Below are positions 1-8,039 of a stretch of 64,000 nucleotides of DNA, in pieces (the first letter of the stretch is position 1; every line of letters begins with the position of its first letter). This stretch comes from Pseudonocardia sp. HH130629-09 (GTDB lineage: Bacteria; Actinomycetota; Actinomycetes; Mycobacteriales; Pseudonocardiaceae), in assembly GCF_001294645.1 (NCBI RefSeq), contig NZ_CP011868.1, positions 868,001-932,000 on the forward strand. The letters run 5' to 3'. The translations under genes and the position numbers were made by a program. The notes below the pieces were generated by a model that saw only the letters and a list, made by a program, of their open reading frames with translations, was not told the DNA's origin and made no database searches.

Positions 1-668
1 ACTCCGACCGGCCCGCCGAGGTCGAGCACTACCCGATGCGGGCACTGGTCGCCGACGTCCTCGGCGTCGCCGACGCGCTCGGGATCGACCGCTTCGCCCT
101 CGCCGGGCACGACTGGGGCGCCTCGCTCGGCTGGGCCGTCACCCTCGCCTCGCCGCGGGTGACCCGCTACACCGCGTTCTCCGTCGGGCATCCCGCCGCG
201 TTCGCCACCGCGGGGTTCCGGCAGAAGGCGATGTCCTGGTACATGCTCTGGTTCCAGTTCCCCGGCGTCGCTGAGCAGGTGATGCCGGCCGAGGACTGGC
301 AGTTCCTGCGCGGCTGGCTGCACGCGACACTGCCCGACGGGCACCCGATGGCCGCGCGGCACGTCGCCGACCTGTCCCGGCCGGGTGCGCTCACCGCGTC
401 GCTGAACTGGTACCGCGCCAACGTCGACCCGGCGAGGTTCGTGCCCACCACCATGCCGGAGCCCCCGCGGATCACGGTGCCGACGATGGGGGTGTGGAGC
501 GACGGCGACCTCGCGCTCACCGAGGGGCAGATGCGGGGGTCATCGGCCTACGTCGACGACTTCCGCTTCGAGCGCGTCGAGGGCTGCGGGCACTGGATCC
601 CGGAGGAGGCGCCGGAGGCCGCGAGCGCGCTGCTCCTGGACTTCCTCGCCGGCGGCCGGGAAGGGTGA
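1..668 (+). CDS. alpha/beta hydrolase, epoxide hydrolase-like (5' end outside window)
   Basis: The frame is open from base 3, so the N-terminus lies to the left of the window; about 220 residues are visible. The nucleophile elbow reads GHDWG, with Asp as nucleophile as in epoxide hydrolases and haloalkane dehalogenases. It is followed by a Trp-rich cap region, a late acid in SDGDLALT, and the catalytic His in GCGHWIPEEAPE near the C-terminus. Hydrolysis of an epoxide or halide ester-type bond in the cytoplasm is the family role; the substrate cannot be read. The stop is 42 bp before the left end of an IS3 element. Confidence 0.85.
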   Translation, partial: SDRPAEVEHYPMRALVADVLGVADALGIDRFALAGHDWGASLGWAVTLASPRVTRYTAFSVGHPAAFATAGFRQKAMSWYMLWFQFPGVAEQVMPAEDWQFLRGWLHATLPDGHPMAARHVADLSRPGALTASLNWYRANVDPARFVPTTMPEPPRITVPTMGVWSDGDLALTEGQMRGSSAYVDDFRFERVEGCGHWIPEEAPEAASALLLDFLAGGREG

Positions 669-756
669 CCGAGGGGACAGCCGTCCCTCGCTGCGCGGCC
701 GGTGGCCGCGTGCGGTTCCCCCATGATCGGGGAGGCATCAGCTATAAGGGGTAGCG

Positions 757-1047
757 ATGCCAGAGGTACGGAAGCGCTACGACCGGGAGTTCCGTGACGG
801 AGCGGTCCGGGTCGTGGAGGAGACGGGCAAGCCGATCGCCCAGGTCGCCCGTGACCTGGGGGTCAACGAGGGCACGCTGGGCAACTGGGTGGCCCGTGCA
901 CGAGAGGCCCGCGAGGACACCGAGGGCCTGTCTCGCGGCGGCGTCGAGGAGCTCAAGCGGCTGCGCGCGGAGAACGCCGAGCTGCGGATGGAGCGTGATG
1001 TCCTCAAGCGATCCGTGGTCCTGTGGGTCAAGGAGGCGACGAAGTGA
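757..1047 (+). CDS. IS3-family transposase OrfA
   Basis: This 96-residue protein has a helix-turn-helix in its first 50 residues (YDREFRDGAVRVVEETG, then a QVARDLGVNEGTLGNWV recognition helix). A leucine-zipper-like helix follows (ELKRLRAENAELRMERDVLK). OrfA of IS3 elements binds the terminal repeats. Its TGA at 1045-1047 overlaps a GTG start for OrfB at 1044, so the two proteins are probably made by coupled reinitiation, by frameshifting to an OrfAB fusion, or both. Confidence 0.9.
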   Translation: MPEVRKRYDREFRDGAVRVVEETGKPIAQVARDLGVNEGTLGNWVARAREAREDTEGLSRGGVEELKRLRAENAELRMERDVLKRSVVLWVKEATK

Positions 1048-1952
1048 GCGTGGCCCGTTTCATCGCCGACCAGAGGACCTTCCACCGGGTGCCGCACACG
1101 CTGGCCTGCGCCCTGTTGGGGGTGTCGATCTCCTGGCTGTACAAGTGGCTCGACCGCGCCGCGCGTTCCGACGGTGGTGCCACCGCGACCGAGAAGCGCC
1201 GCTGCGCGTTGGACGCCGCCGTGGCCGTGGCGTTCGACGACGCCCAGCGGCTACACGGCTCACCCCGTCTGCACGCCGACCTGTGTGAGGCCGGATGGCG
1301 GGTGTCGGAGAAGACCGTGGCGGACTCGATGCGCCGCCAGGGCCTGGTCGCCCGCCGGATCAAGCGGCACAACGGGCTGACCCGCCAGGACCGCACGGCG
1401 CCGAAGTTCCCGGACCTGCTTCGTCGGGGTTTCACTGCGGCCGAGCCGAACCGCAGATGGGTCGGGGACATGACCGAGATCCCCACCGCGGCCGGGAAGT
1501 TGTATCTGGCCACGGTGATCGACCTGTACTCGCGGCGGCTGCTCGGCGCGGCCACGGGGCTGCACCCGAACGCCGAGCTGGCGTGTGCGGCGATCCGGAT
1601 GGCGGTGGCGGCCCGCGGCGGGGCGGACCGAATCGCCGGGGTGATCTTCCACACCGACCGCGGGTCGACCTACACCGCGGGCGCGTTCACCGCTCTGTGT
1701 CGGCGGCTCGACATCCGTCAGTCGATGGGCCGGGTCGGGTCGTGTTTCGACAATGCCGCGGCGGAGGCGTTCTTCTCCAGCCTGGAGTGGGAAGTGCTGT
1801 CCCGCAACGACTTCGACACCATCAGTAGGGCGCGGGCGGCGGTCATCGACTGGTGTTACGGCTTCTACAACCACCGGCGGCGACACAGTGCCGCCGCCGG
1901 GCTCTCACCGATCAACTACGAGAACGCCGCCCTCACCCGAGACGCGGCATAA
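1044..1952 (+). CDS. IS3-family transposase OrfB (DDE catalytic subunit)
   Basis: This is a rve-type integrase domain of about 300 residues. The DDE triad is visible: Asp in RRWVGDMTEI, Asp in FHTDRGSTY, and Glu in DNAAAEAFFSSLEWE. An HTH_21-like segment (RLHGSPRLHADL) precedes it. The open frame extends back to GTG 1023, but GTG 1044 has an AAGGAGG ribosome site at 1030-1036 with good spacing and overlaps the orfA stop as GTGA, so 1044 was chosen. No disruption is seen, so the element may be active. Confidence 0.9.
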   Translation: MSVARFIADQRTFHRVPHTLACALLGVSISWLYKWLDRAARSDGGATATEKRRCALDAAVAVAFDDAQRLHGSPRLHADLCEAGWRVSEKTVADSMRRQGLVARRIKRHNGLTRQDRTAPKFPDLLRRGFTAAEPNRRWVGDMTEIPTAAGKLYLATVIDLYSRRLLGAATGLHPNAELACAAIRMAVAARGGADRIAGVIFHTDRGSTYTAGAFTALCRRLDIRQSMGRVGSCFDNAAAEAFFSSLEWEVLSRNDFDTISRARAAVIDWCYGFYNHRRRHSAAAGLSPINYENAALTRDAA

Positions 1953-2036
1953 GAACCCTCCACGATCTCGGGGGAACCGCAGCGGGCCAGGATGGGTCGG
2001 GTACAGCGGCGTCGCAACGACACGGAGGAAGCACTG

Positions 2037-3473
2037 ATGGCGGAGAAGAGCCGGATCGGGGTCACCGGGCTGGCGGTGATGGGAGCCAACCTCGCCCGCA
2101 ACATGGCCCGCCGTGGCTTCCCGGTGGCGGTGCACAACCGCACCACCTCGAAGACGACCGAGTTCATGAAGGACTACGGCGACGAGGGCGCCTTCACCGG
2201 TGCCGAGTCGCTGAAGGAGTTCGTCGACGCCCTGGAGACCCCTCGCAAGATCGTCGTCATGGTGAAGGCCGGCAAGCCGGTCGACGCCGTCATCGACGAG
2301 CTCGCCCCGCTGCTCGACCAGGGCGACATCATCATCGACGCCGGCAACTCGCACTTCCCCGACACCGACCGCCGCGCCGCGTACTGCGCCGAGCGCGGGC
2401 TGCGCTTCATGGGCATCGGTGTGTCCGGCGGCGAGGAGGGCGCCCTCAACGGGCCGAGCATCATGCCCGGCGGCCCGCAGGAGGCCTACGCCGAGGTCGA
2501 GGAGATCCTCACCGCGATCGCCGCGAACGTCGACGGCACCCCGTGCTGCACCCATGTCGGCCCCGGCGGCGCCGGGCACTACGTCAAGATGGTGCACAAC
2601 GGCATCGAGTACGCCGACATCCAGCTCATCGCCGAGGCCTACGACCTGCTCACGCACGTCGCCGGGCTGTCCGCGCCGGAGATCGGGAAGATCTTCGAGG
2701 AGTGGAACACCGGCGACCTCGAGTCGTTCCTGATCGAGATCACCGGCATCGTGCTCGCCAAGACCGACGAGAAGACCGGGAAGCCGCTCGTCGACGTCAT
2801 CGTCGACCAGGCCGAGCAGAAGGGCACCGGTCGCTGGACGGCCATCGACGCCCTCGACCTCGGAGTGCCGCTGACCGGCATCACCGAGGCGGTGTTCGCG
2901 CGGACGCTGTCCAATCTGCGCGACGAGCGCAAGGAGGCGTCGACCACGCTCGGCGGCCCGACCCCGGGCTCGGGCGCGAACCGCGAGGAGCTCGTCGAGG
3001 ACATCCGCCAGGCGCTCTACGCGTCCAAGATCGTCGCCTACGCCCAGGGCTTCGCGCAGATGCGTGCCGCCTCCCGGGCCAACGACTGGGACCTCGACCT
3101 CGGTGCGATGGCCCGGATCTGGCGCGGCGGCTGCATCATCCGGGCCCAGTTCCTGAACCGGATCACCGAGGCCTACGAGTCGCACCCGGACCTGGACAAC
3201 CTGCTGATGGTCCCGTACTTCACCGAGGCCGTGGCGAACGCGCAGGACGCCTGGCGGCGGGTCGTGGTGACCGCGACCGAGCAGGGCGTGGCGATCCCCG
3301 CGTTCTCCTCCAGCCTGTCCTACTACGACGGCTACCGGCGCGAGCGCGGTCCGGCCAACCTCATCCAGGGGCTGCGCGACTACTTCGGTGCCCACACCTA
3401 CGCGCGCACCGACGCCGACGGCACGTTCCACACCCGCTGGAGCCAGGACGGCAGCGAGGTCGCCACGAGCTGA
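2037..3473 (+). CDS. gnd: 6-phosphogluconate dehydrogenase, decarboxylating
   Basis: The enzyme oxidises 6-phosphogluconate to ribulose 5-phosphate and CO2 in the pentose phosphate pathway, usually making NADPH. It is 478 residues long, normal for the long dimeric form. It has the N-terminal dinucleotide fold GLAVMGANLARNMA, the substrate loop SGGEEGAL, and the catalytic stretch GHYVKMVHNGIEYAD with Lys and Asn in place. The ATG at 2037 follows CGGAGGAA at 2023-2030; an upstream in-frame ATG at 1992 would add 15 non-conserved residues. Only 55 bp separate it from an IS3 end, so its original promoter may have been displaced. Confidence 0.95.
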   Translation: MAEKSRIGVTGLAVMGANLARNMARRGFPVAVHNRTTSKTTEFMKDYGDEGAFTGAESLKEFVDALETPRKIVVMVKAGKPVDAVIDELAPLLDQGDIIIDAGNSHFPDTDRRAAYCAERGLRFMGIGVSGGEEGALNGPSIMPGGPQEAYAEVEEILTAIAANVDGTPCCTHVGPGGAGHYVKMVHNGIEYADIQLIAEAYDLLTHVAGLSAPEIGKIFEEWNTGDLESFLIEITGIVLAKTDEKTGKPLVDVIVDQAEQKGTGRWTAIDALDLGVPLTGITEAVFARTLSNLRDERKEASTTLGGPTPGSGANREELVEDIRQALYASKIVAYAQGFAQMRAASRANDWDLDLGAMARIWRGGCIIRAQFLNRITEAYESHPDLDNLLMVPYFTEAVANAQDAWRRVVVTATEQGVAIPAFSSSLSYYDGYRRERGPANLIQGLRDYFGAHTYARTDADGTFHTRWSQDGSEVATS

Positions 3474-3480
3474 CCCCGCG

Positions 3481-3512
3481 GTCCCCGCCCGGGCTCAGCT
3501 CCGGGCGGGGAC
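3481..3512. terminator. bidirectional hairpin between gnd and MFS exporter
   Basis: Perfect 12-bp arms (3481-3492, 3501-3512) enclose the loop GCTCAGCT. The hairpin starts 8 bp after the gnd stop and overlaps the stop codon of the convergent exporter. There is no T tract, which is common for actinobacterial terminators. Confidence 0.6.
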
Positions 3513-5144
3513 CGGGACCGCCACGTCGGCCTCGTCGTCGACGTGGTGGTACTTCCCGCCGCGCAGCGCGCTCGCCACCGCGGCGACCAGGCAGGCGACG
3601 GCGGCGAACCCGAGGGCGAGGGTCAGCCCGTCGGCGAACGGGCCGGAGATCAGCTGCGGGAAGAACTGCCGTCCGGTCAGGTACGCCGACTGCGTGGGCG
3701 TCAGCGCCCCGAGGACCTGCGGACCGAGCAGCGTCGCGATCGGGTTGTAGCCCAGCAACGCCGCGAACAGGATCCCGACCGGCGGCAGCGCCGAGACCCG
3801 GTCCGCCGCGAGCTCCGGCACGCCCTGGGCCATGAGCCCGTCGTGCAGGGACGTGGGCAGCGTCGTCGACAGGCCCGCGATCAGCAGGGAGAAGAACACC
3901 CCGATCGACAGCACCGTCGCGGCGTTCTGGAACGTCGAGGTCATCCCGGCCCCGGCGCCGCGCTGGTGAGCCGGCAGCGAGTTCATGATCGCCGCCCGGT
4001 TCGGGGAGCTGAACAGGCCCATCGCCAGGCCGTTGAGCGCCAGCAGCACCGCGAAGGCCCGGTAGTCGAAGTCCACCGGCAGCGCCAGCAGCGCGAGGAA
4101 CGTCGCGGCCGCGCCCACCATCCCGACGGTGGCGAAGGCGCGGGCGCCGTAGCGGTCGGACAGGACACCCGACACCGGCCCGGCGACGAGGAACCCGATC
4201 GTCAGCGGGACCATGTAGATGCCCGCCCACAGCGGCGTCGTCTCGAACGGGAAGCCGTGCTCGGGTAGCCAGATGCCCTGGAGCCAGATGATCAGGATGA
4301 ACTGCAGCCCACCGCGGCCGAGCGCGGCCAGCAGGCTCGCGAGGTTGCCCGCGGTGAACGCGCGGATCGAGAACAGCGAGACGTGGAACATCGGCTCGGC
4401 CACGCGACGCTCGATCCAGGTGAACAGCGCCAGCACCGCGATCCCGCCGCCGATCAGGCCGAGGACGAGCGGGCTGGTCCAGCCCATGACGTCGCCGCCG
4501 TAGGGCTGGATGCCGTAGGTGATGCCCATCAGGACGGCGACGAGCCCGACCGCGAACGTCAGGTTGCCCCACCAGTCGATCCGCGCCGCGCGACGGGCGC
4601 CGGTGTCGCGGAGCCGGGCGTAGGCCCATACCGTCCCGAACACCCCGACCGGTACCGACACCAGGAACACCAGGTGCCAGTTCACCGGGGCGAGCACCCT
4701 GCCGACGACGAGCCCGAGGAACGAGCCGGCGATGGCCGCGACCGAGTTGATCCCGAGCGCGAGCCCGCGCTGGTGGACCGGGAAGGCGTCGGTGAGGATC
4801 GCGGTCGAGTTGGCGAGCAGCAGCGCACCGCCGACGCCCTGCAGCACGGAGAACACCGTGAAGACGGCGAAGCCCAGGTTGTACATGCGGGTACGGCCGT
4901 ACATGTCGCCGAGCCGGCCGAAGCTGACCACCAGCACCGCCGTGACGACCAGGTACCCCATGATCAGCCACAGCAGGTAGTCGATGTCGTCCGGCGCCAG
5001 CGGATCGATCCCGATGCCGCGGAAGATGTCCGGCAGTGCGATCAGCAGGATCGACATGTTGATCGTCACGATCAGCACGCCCATCGTGGTGTTCGACAGT
5101 GCGACCCACTTGTACCGGTCGACCGGTCCCGTGTTGTTGAGCAT
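3495..5144 (-). CDS. MFS transporter, DHA2 (EmrB/QacA-like) drug exporter
   Basis: This 549-residue protein is dominated by hydrophobic segments, with a length typical of the 14-helix DHA2 group of proton-driven drug exporters. The first helix contains MGVLIVTINMSILLIALP, and the loop after helix 2 has the motif-A-like GRLGDMYGRTRMY. The motif-C-like region GINSVAAIAGSFLGLVVG follows. A short charged C-terminal tail is rich in Asp and His. The gene stands alone, convergent with gnd and divergent from a DUF2127 gene. The substrate is unknown. Confidence 0.88.
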   Translation of the reverse strand: MLNNTGPVDRYKWVALSNTTMGVLIVTINMSILLIALPDIFRGIGIDPLAPDDIDYLLWLIMGYLVVTAVLVVSFGRLGDMYGRTRMYNLGFAVFTVFSVLQGVGGALLLANSTAILTDAFPVHQRGLALGINSVAAIAGSFLGLVVGRVLAPVNWHLVFLVSVPVGVFGTVWAYARLRDTGARRAARIDWWGNLTFAVGLVAVLMGITYGIQPYGGDVMGWTSPLVLGLIGGGIAVLALFTWIERRVAEPMFHVSLFSIRAFTAGNLASLLAALGRGGLQFILIIWLQGIWLPEHGFPFETTPLWAGIYMVPLTIGFLVAGPVSGVLSDRYGARAFATVGMVGAAATFLALLALPVDFDYRAFAVLLALNGLAMGLFSSPNRAAIMNSLPAHQRGAGAGMTSTFQNAATVLSIGVFFSLLIAGLSTTLPTSLHDGLMAQGVPELAADRVSALPPVGILFAALLGYNPIATLLGPQVLGALTPTQSAYLTGRQFFPQLISGPFADGLTLALGFAAVACLVAAVASALRGGKYHHVDDEADVAVPVPARS

Positions 5145-5253
5145 CGCTAATTAAAGTACTCTCCGGTGCGGGTTCGCGCTACGGTCTCGCCCGGCTCGTC
5201 CGGTCCGTCCCGATCCTCTCTCGGGTAAAGGAACTCCCAGGTCGGGCGGGGTC

Positions 5254-5259
5254 TACAGT
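5254..5259 (+). promoter_or_regulatory. -10 element for a leaderless DUF2127 transcript
   Basis: TACAGT ends 6 bases before ATG 5266, so transcription would begin at or near the ATG. The same hexamer-plus-6 spacing occurs before the starts at 14507, 24772 and 40013. It supports ATG 5266 as the native start of the DUF2127 gene. Confidence 0.5.
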
Positions 5260-5278
5260 CCCCGCATGGCTAACGTCC

Positions 5279-5302
5279 GGTCCGACGGTCCGACGGTCCG
5301 AC
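5279..5302 (+). repeat. 8-bp tandem repeat GGTCCGAC x3 in the 5' coding region
   Basis: Three exact head-to-tail copies of GGTCCGAC lie between ATG 5266 and the conserved part of the DUF2127 gene. Eight is not a multiple of three, so each gain or loss changes the frame. With three copies the ATG frame stops at 5359. With two it reads through into the conserved protein. Confidence 0.85.
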
Positions 5303-5357
5303 GGCCACGACGCCCGCGGCCCGCCGTACCGAGCAGCTGTTCCGCGTCGCCCTGGTC

Positions 5358-5807
5358 GTGAAGGGCATCGACGGGGCCGCGGAGCTGCTGGGCGCCGTCG
5401 CGCTGGTGCTGGTGTCGGGGGACTGGCTGCACCGGGTCGTCGCGCAGATCCTCGCCCGTGACCTGATCGGCCCGCCCGACGGCACCCTGGCCCGGCACCT
5501 GACCGAGGGCGTCGACCGCTTCGCCGGTGGGGACCGCACCTTCGTCGTCGTCTACCTCGGGTTGCACGGGGTGCTCAAGCTCGGCCTGGTCGCGGCGCTG
5601 CTGACCCGCTGGCGCCCCGCCTACCCGCCCGCGATGGCGATCCTGGCGGTGTTCGTCGTCTACGAGCTGGTCCACGCCTGGCACACGCACTCCATCGTGC
5701 TGCCGTTCCTCGCCGCGCTCGACATCGCGATCATCGTGATGGTCGTCCGGGAGTACCGGCTGCTCGGCCGGGAGGCCGACGGGTCAGGCGCCGGTCGCGA
5801 CGGGTAG
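5358..5807 (+). CDS. DUF2127 family membrane protein (start out of frame)
   Basis: This small integral membrane protein of unknown function has three to four hydrophobic helices. The conserved opening LFRVALVVKGIDGAAELLG begins upstream of the only in-frame start (GTG 5358, inside that motif), so the annotated start truncates the first helix. The likely native start, ATG 5266, has a leaderless -10 but is in another frame because of the GGTCCGAC repeat. Removing one 8-bp unit would give a continuous protein of about 178 residues. The 3' end overlaps the convergent flavoprotein gene by 24 bp. Confidence 0.7.
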   Translation: MKGIDGAAELLGAVALVLVSGDWLHRVVAQILARDLIGPPDGTLARHLTEGVDRFAGGDRTFVVVYLGLHGVLKLGLVAALLTRWRPAYPPAMAILAVFVVYELVHAWHTHSIVLPFLAALDIAIIVMVVREYRLLGREADGSGAGRDG

Positions 5808-6938
5808 CCGCGCCAGGACGTCGCGGGCCGCCGCGCGACCGGCCCGGTCCGCGCCGATCGTGCTCGCCGAGGGGCCGTAGCCGACCAGGTGCACCCGGGG
5901 GTCGGCGACGACGCCGGTGTCGAGCGGCTCGACCATGACGATCCCGCCGCCCGGCCCGCGCAGCCGCAGCGGCGCGAGGTGACCCAGCGCGGGACGCCAG
6001 CCGGTCGCCCACACCAGCACGTCCGCGGGCACGCGAGCGCCGTCGGACCACTCCACGCCGTCCGGCACGACCCGGGCGAACATCGGCCTGCGGACCAGCA
6101 CACCGCTCGCGATCCCGGCCCGCACCTCCGGCGTGCGCGCCAGCCCGGTCACCCCGACGACACTGCGCGGGGGCAGCCCGGCCCGGACCCGCTCTTCGAC
6201 CCGGGCGACCGCGGCGCGACCCTGCTCGGGCCCGAACGGCGTGTCGATCCACTCGGGCTCCCGGCGGGTGACCCAGGTCGTCGCGGCCGTGTACGGGGCG
6301 ATCTCCAGGAGCAGCTGCACCGCGGTGATCCCGCCGCCGACCACGACGACCCGCTTCCCGGTCATCGTCTCCGGGCCCGGGTAGGTGCGGGCGTGCAGGC
6401 TCGTGCCGCGGAACGTCGCCAGGCCCGGGTAGGCGGGGACGAACGGGCGGGTCCAGGTGCCGGTGGCGTTGACCAGGTGGTCGGTGACCCAGGTGCCGCG
6501 GTCGGTCTCGACGGCCAGCGGCCCGGCGGTGTCGACGGCAGGCGGCCCGCCGGTGTCGACGGCCGGCGGCCCGCCGGTGCTGATGGCCGGCGGCCCGCCG
6601 GTGTCGGACACCCGGTGGACGTGCACCGGGCGCACGACCCGCAGGTCGAGCTCGCGTTCGATGCGCGCGAAGTAGGCCGGCACGGCGTCCCGCGCGGGCA
6701 GGTCGGGGTCGGCGCCGGGGTCGTCGAAGCCGGAGCGGATCCCGGCGACGTCGTGGATGCCGTTCACCGTGCGCATCCGCAGCGTCGGCCAGCGGTGCCG
6801 CCACGCGCCGCCGGGGCCGTCCTCGCCGTCGAGCACGACGAACCCGGGGCCCGGCTCCAGCCCGCCGCGCCGCAGCCCGGCCGCCGTCGACAGGCCCGCC
6901 TGGCCCGCGCCGATCACCACGACCCCGGTCCGCTCCAT
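5784..6938 (-). CDS. FAD/NAD(P)-binding flavoprotein, CzcO/flavin monooxygenase-like
   Basis: This is a 384-residue two-dinucleotide-domain flavoenzyme. The N-terminal FAD fold is VVVIGAGQAGLS, the central NAD(P) fold is VVVVGGGITAVQ, and the late ATGWRP motif is that of the FMO/CzcO group often labelled 'involved in K+ transport'. Oxidation of an organic substrate with NAD(P)H is the family expectation; the substrate is unknown. ATG 6938 was preferred over 6971 because the FAD fold starts a few residues later. A loop between the two folds is expanded by a 24-bp in-frame repeat (8-residue TGGPPAVD-type units). Confidence 0.82.
   Translation of the reverse strand: MERTGVVVIGAGQAGLSTAAGLRRGGLEPGPGFVVLDGEDGPGGAWRHRWPTLRMRTVNGIHDVAGIRSGFDDPGADPDLPARDAVPAYFARIERELDLRVVRPVHVHRVSDTGGPPAISTGGPPAVDTGGPPAVDTAGPLAVETDRGTWVTDHLVNATGTWTRPFVPAYPGLATFRGTSLHARTYPGPETMTGKRVVVVGGGITAVQLLLEIAPYTAATTWVTRREPEWIDTPFGPEQGRAAVARVEERVRAGLPPRSVVGVTGLARTPEVRAGIASGVLVRRPMFARVVPDGVEWSDGARVPADVLVWATGWRPALGHLAPLRLRGPGGGIVMVEPLDTGVVADPRVHLVGYGPSASTIGADRAGRAAARDVLARLPVATGA
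6505..6600. repeat. 24-bp in-frame tandem repeat, 4 units
   Basis: Four 24-bp units (6505-6528, 6529-6552, 6553-6576, 6577-6600) contain GTGTCGACGGCCGGCGGCCC with few changes. On the minus strand they encode about four copies of an 8-residue Thr/Gly/Pro/Ala linker inside the flavoprotein gene. Confidence 0.85.
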
Positions 6939-6977
6939 GCCCGCGTCAACGCCCCGGGCGCACGCGGTCATCCCGCG

Positions 6978-7042
6978 GTGATCGCCGGTGGTGGAGTGTC
7001 ACGCCCGCCTCGCGGACGCTGCGCTCCACCACCGGCGATCAC
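6978..7042. terminator. long perfect inverted repeat
   Basis: The 19-bp arms 6978-6996 and 7024-7042 are exact reverse complements (GTGATCGCCGGTGGTGGAG), separated by 27 bases. The right arm covers the last codons and stop of the dehydratase gene. It may act as a terminator between two minus-strand genes, or be a REP-like repeat. The long spacer makes termination less certain. Confidence 0.5.
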
Positions 7043-8007
7043 GGCTGCGCGGCGGCGCGGACCACGTCGGCGACGTCGGCGTTGGCGCCGCAGACCACCA
7101 GGGCGAGCCGGGCGTCCGGGTGCCGCTCGACGATCCGGCGGGCGGCCGGGACCAGACAGCCCGCGGCCGGCTCGGCCCAGATCCCGGCGTGTTCGGCGAG
7201 GGCGAGGGTGCCGCGGACGGCCTCGGCGTCGTCGACGACGAGGACCTCGTGCACCAGCGCGCGGGCGTGGTCGTAGGTCAGCTGCGACACCGACGGCGCC
7301 GAGAGTGTGGTGATCGCGGACGTGATCGTCACCGGGGTCGGGCCGCCGGCGGCCAGCGCCGTCGACATCGACTCCGCGCCGACGGTCTCCACCCCCCAGA
7401 CCCGGGCGCGGTGCAGCAACGCGCGGACCGCGACCGCGATCCCGGAGACCAGCGCCCCACCGCCGACGGAGACGAGCACGTCGGTCGGCGGCTGCCCCAG
7501 GGCGACCGCGTCGTGGGCCAGCTCCAGCCCCACGGTGCCCTGCGCGGCGACGATCACCGGGTCGTCGAACGGGTGCACCAGCGTCCGCCCGGCCCGCTGC
7601 AGCTCCCCGGCCAGCGCGAATGCGGCCGCGATGTCCGGGGTGAGCCGCACGTCGGCCCCGGCCGCGCGGGCCGCGGTCACCGAGCGGGCCGGCGCGTTCT
7701 CCGGCATCACGACGACGGCGTCGACCCCGGCCGCACCCGCGACCTCGGCGACGGCGAGCCCGTGGTTCCCGCCGGAGACGGCGACGATCCCGGCGGCGCG
7801 TTCGTCGCCGGTCAGCGACGCGAGCTTGGCCAGCACCCCGCGCGGCTTGAACGACCCGGCCCGCTGCAGGTGCTCCAGCTTGAGCAGCACCGGGGCGCCG
7901 AGGGCCGTGGACAGCCCGGGGGAGGGGACGGTCGGGGTGCGCACCACGCCCCCGGCGATCCGCTCCGCCGCCGTCTCGATGTCTGCGATGCTCACCTGGT
8001 CCGCCAC
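7039..8007 (-). CDS. threonine/serine dehydratase, PLP-dependent
   Basis: This 322-residue fold-type II PLP enzyme has the length of catabolic threonine ammonia-lyase or serine racemase and lacks the C-terminal ACT domain of biosynthetic IlvA. The PLP lysine sits in GSFKPRG, the carboxylate-binding loop is SGGNHG, and the phosphate-binding glycine loop is VSVGGGALVSG. The expected reaction is deamination of Thr or Ser to a 2-oxo acid and ammonia. The GTG start at 8007 was chosen because the N-terminal helix begins directly after it; the open frame continues upstream into the broken ctaG. Confidence 0.88.
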   Translation of the reverse strand: MADQVSIADIETAAERIAGGVVRTPTVPSPGLSTALGAPVLLKLEHLQRAGSFKPRGVLAKLASLTGDERAAGIVAVSGGNHGLAVAEVAGAAGVDAVVVMPENAPARSVTAARAAGADVRLTPDIAAAFALAGELQRAGRTLVHPFDDPVIVAAQGTVGLELAHDAVALGQPPTDVLVSVGGGALVSGIAVAVRALLHRARVWGVETVGAESMSTALAAGGPTPVTITSAITTLSAPSVSQLTYDHARALVHEVLVVDDAEAVRGTLALAEHAGIWAEPAAGCLVPAARRIVERHPDARLALVVCGANADVADVVRAAAQP

Positions 8008-8039
8008 CGCCGCAACGTAACCCCGGCCCCTCGGCCCGG

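Larger units (their letters stand above)
711..1981 (+). mobile_element. IS3-family insertion sequence, complete
   Basis: The ends are imperfect 25-bp inverted repeats (711-735 and 1957-1981) that start TGCGGTTCCCCC and differ at few positions. The trinucleotide GCG flanks both sides (708-710 and 1982-1984), a 3-bp target duplication as expected for IS3. It encodes OrfA and OrfB. Its right end lies 55 bp before the gnd start codon. The matching flanks suggest a recent, intact insertion. Confidence 0.9.

Noticed and set aside
1853..3835. Long arginine-rich open frame (660 residues) over gnd
   Set aside because: It is an out-of-frame shadow of gnd: repetitive Arg/Gly/Pro composition and no motif, while gnd in its own frame matches its family fully.
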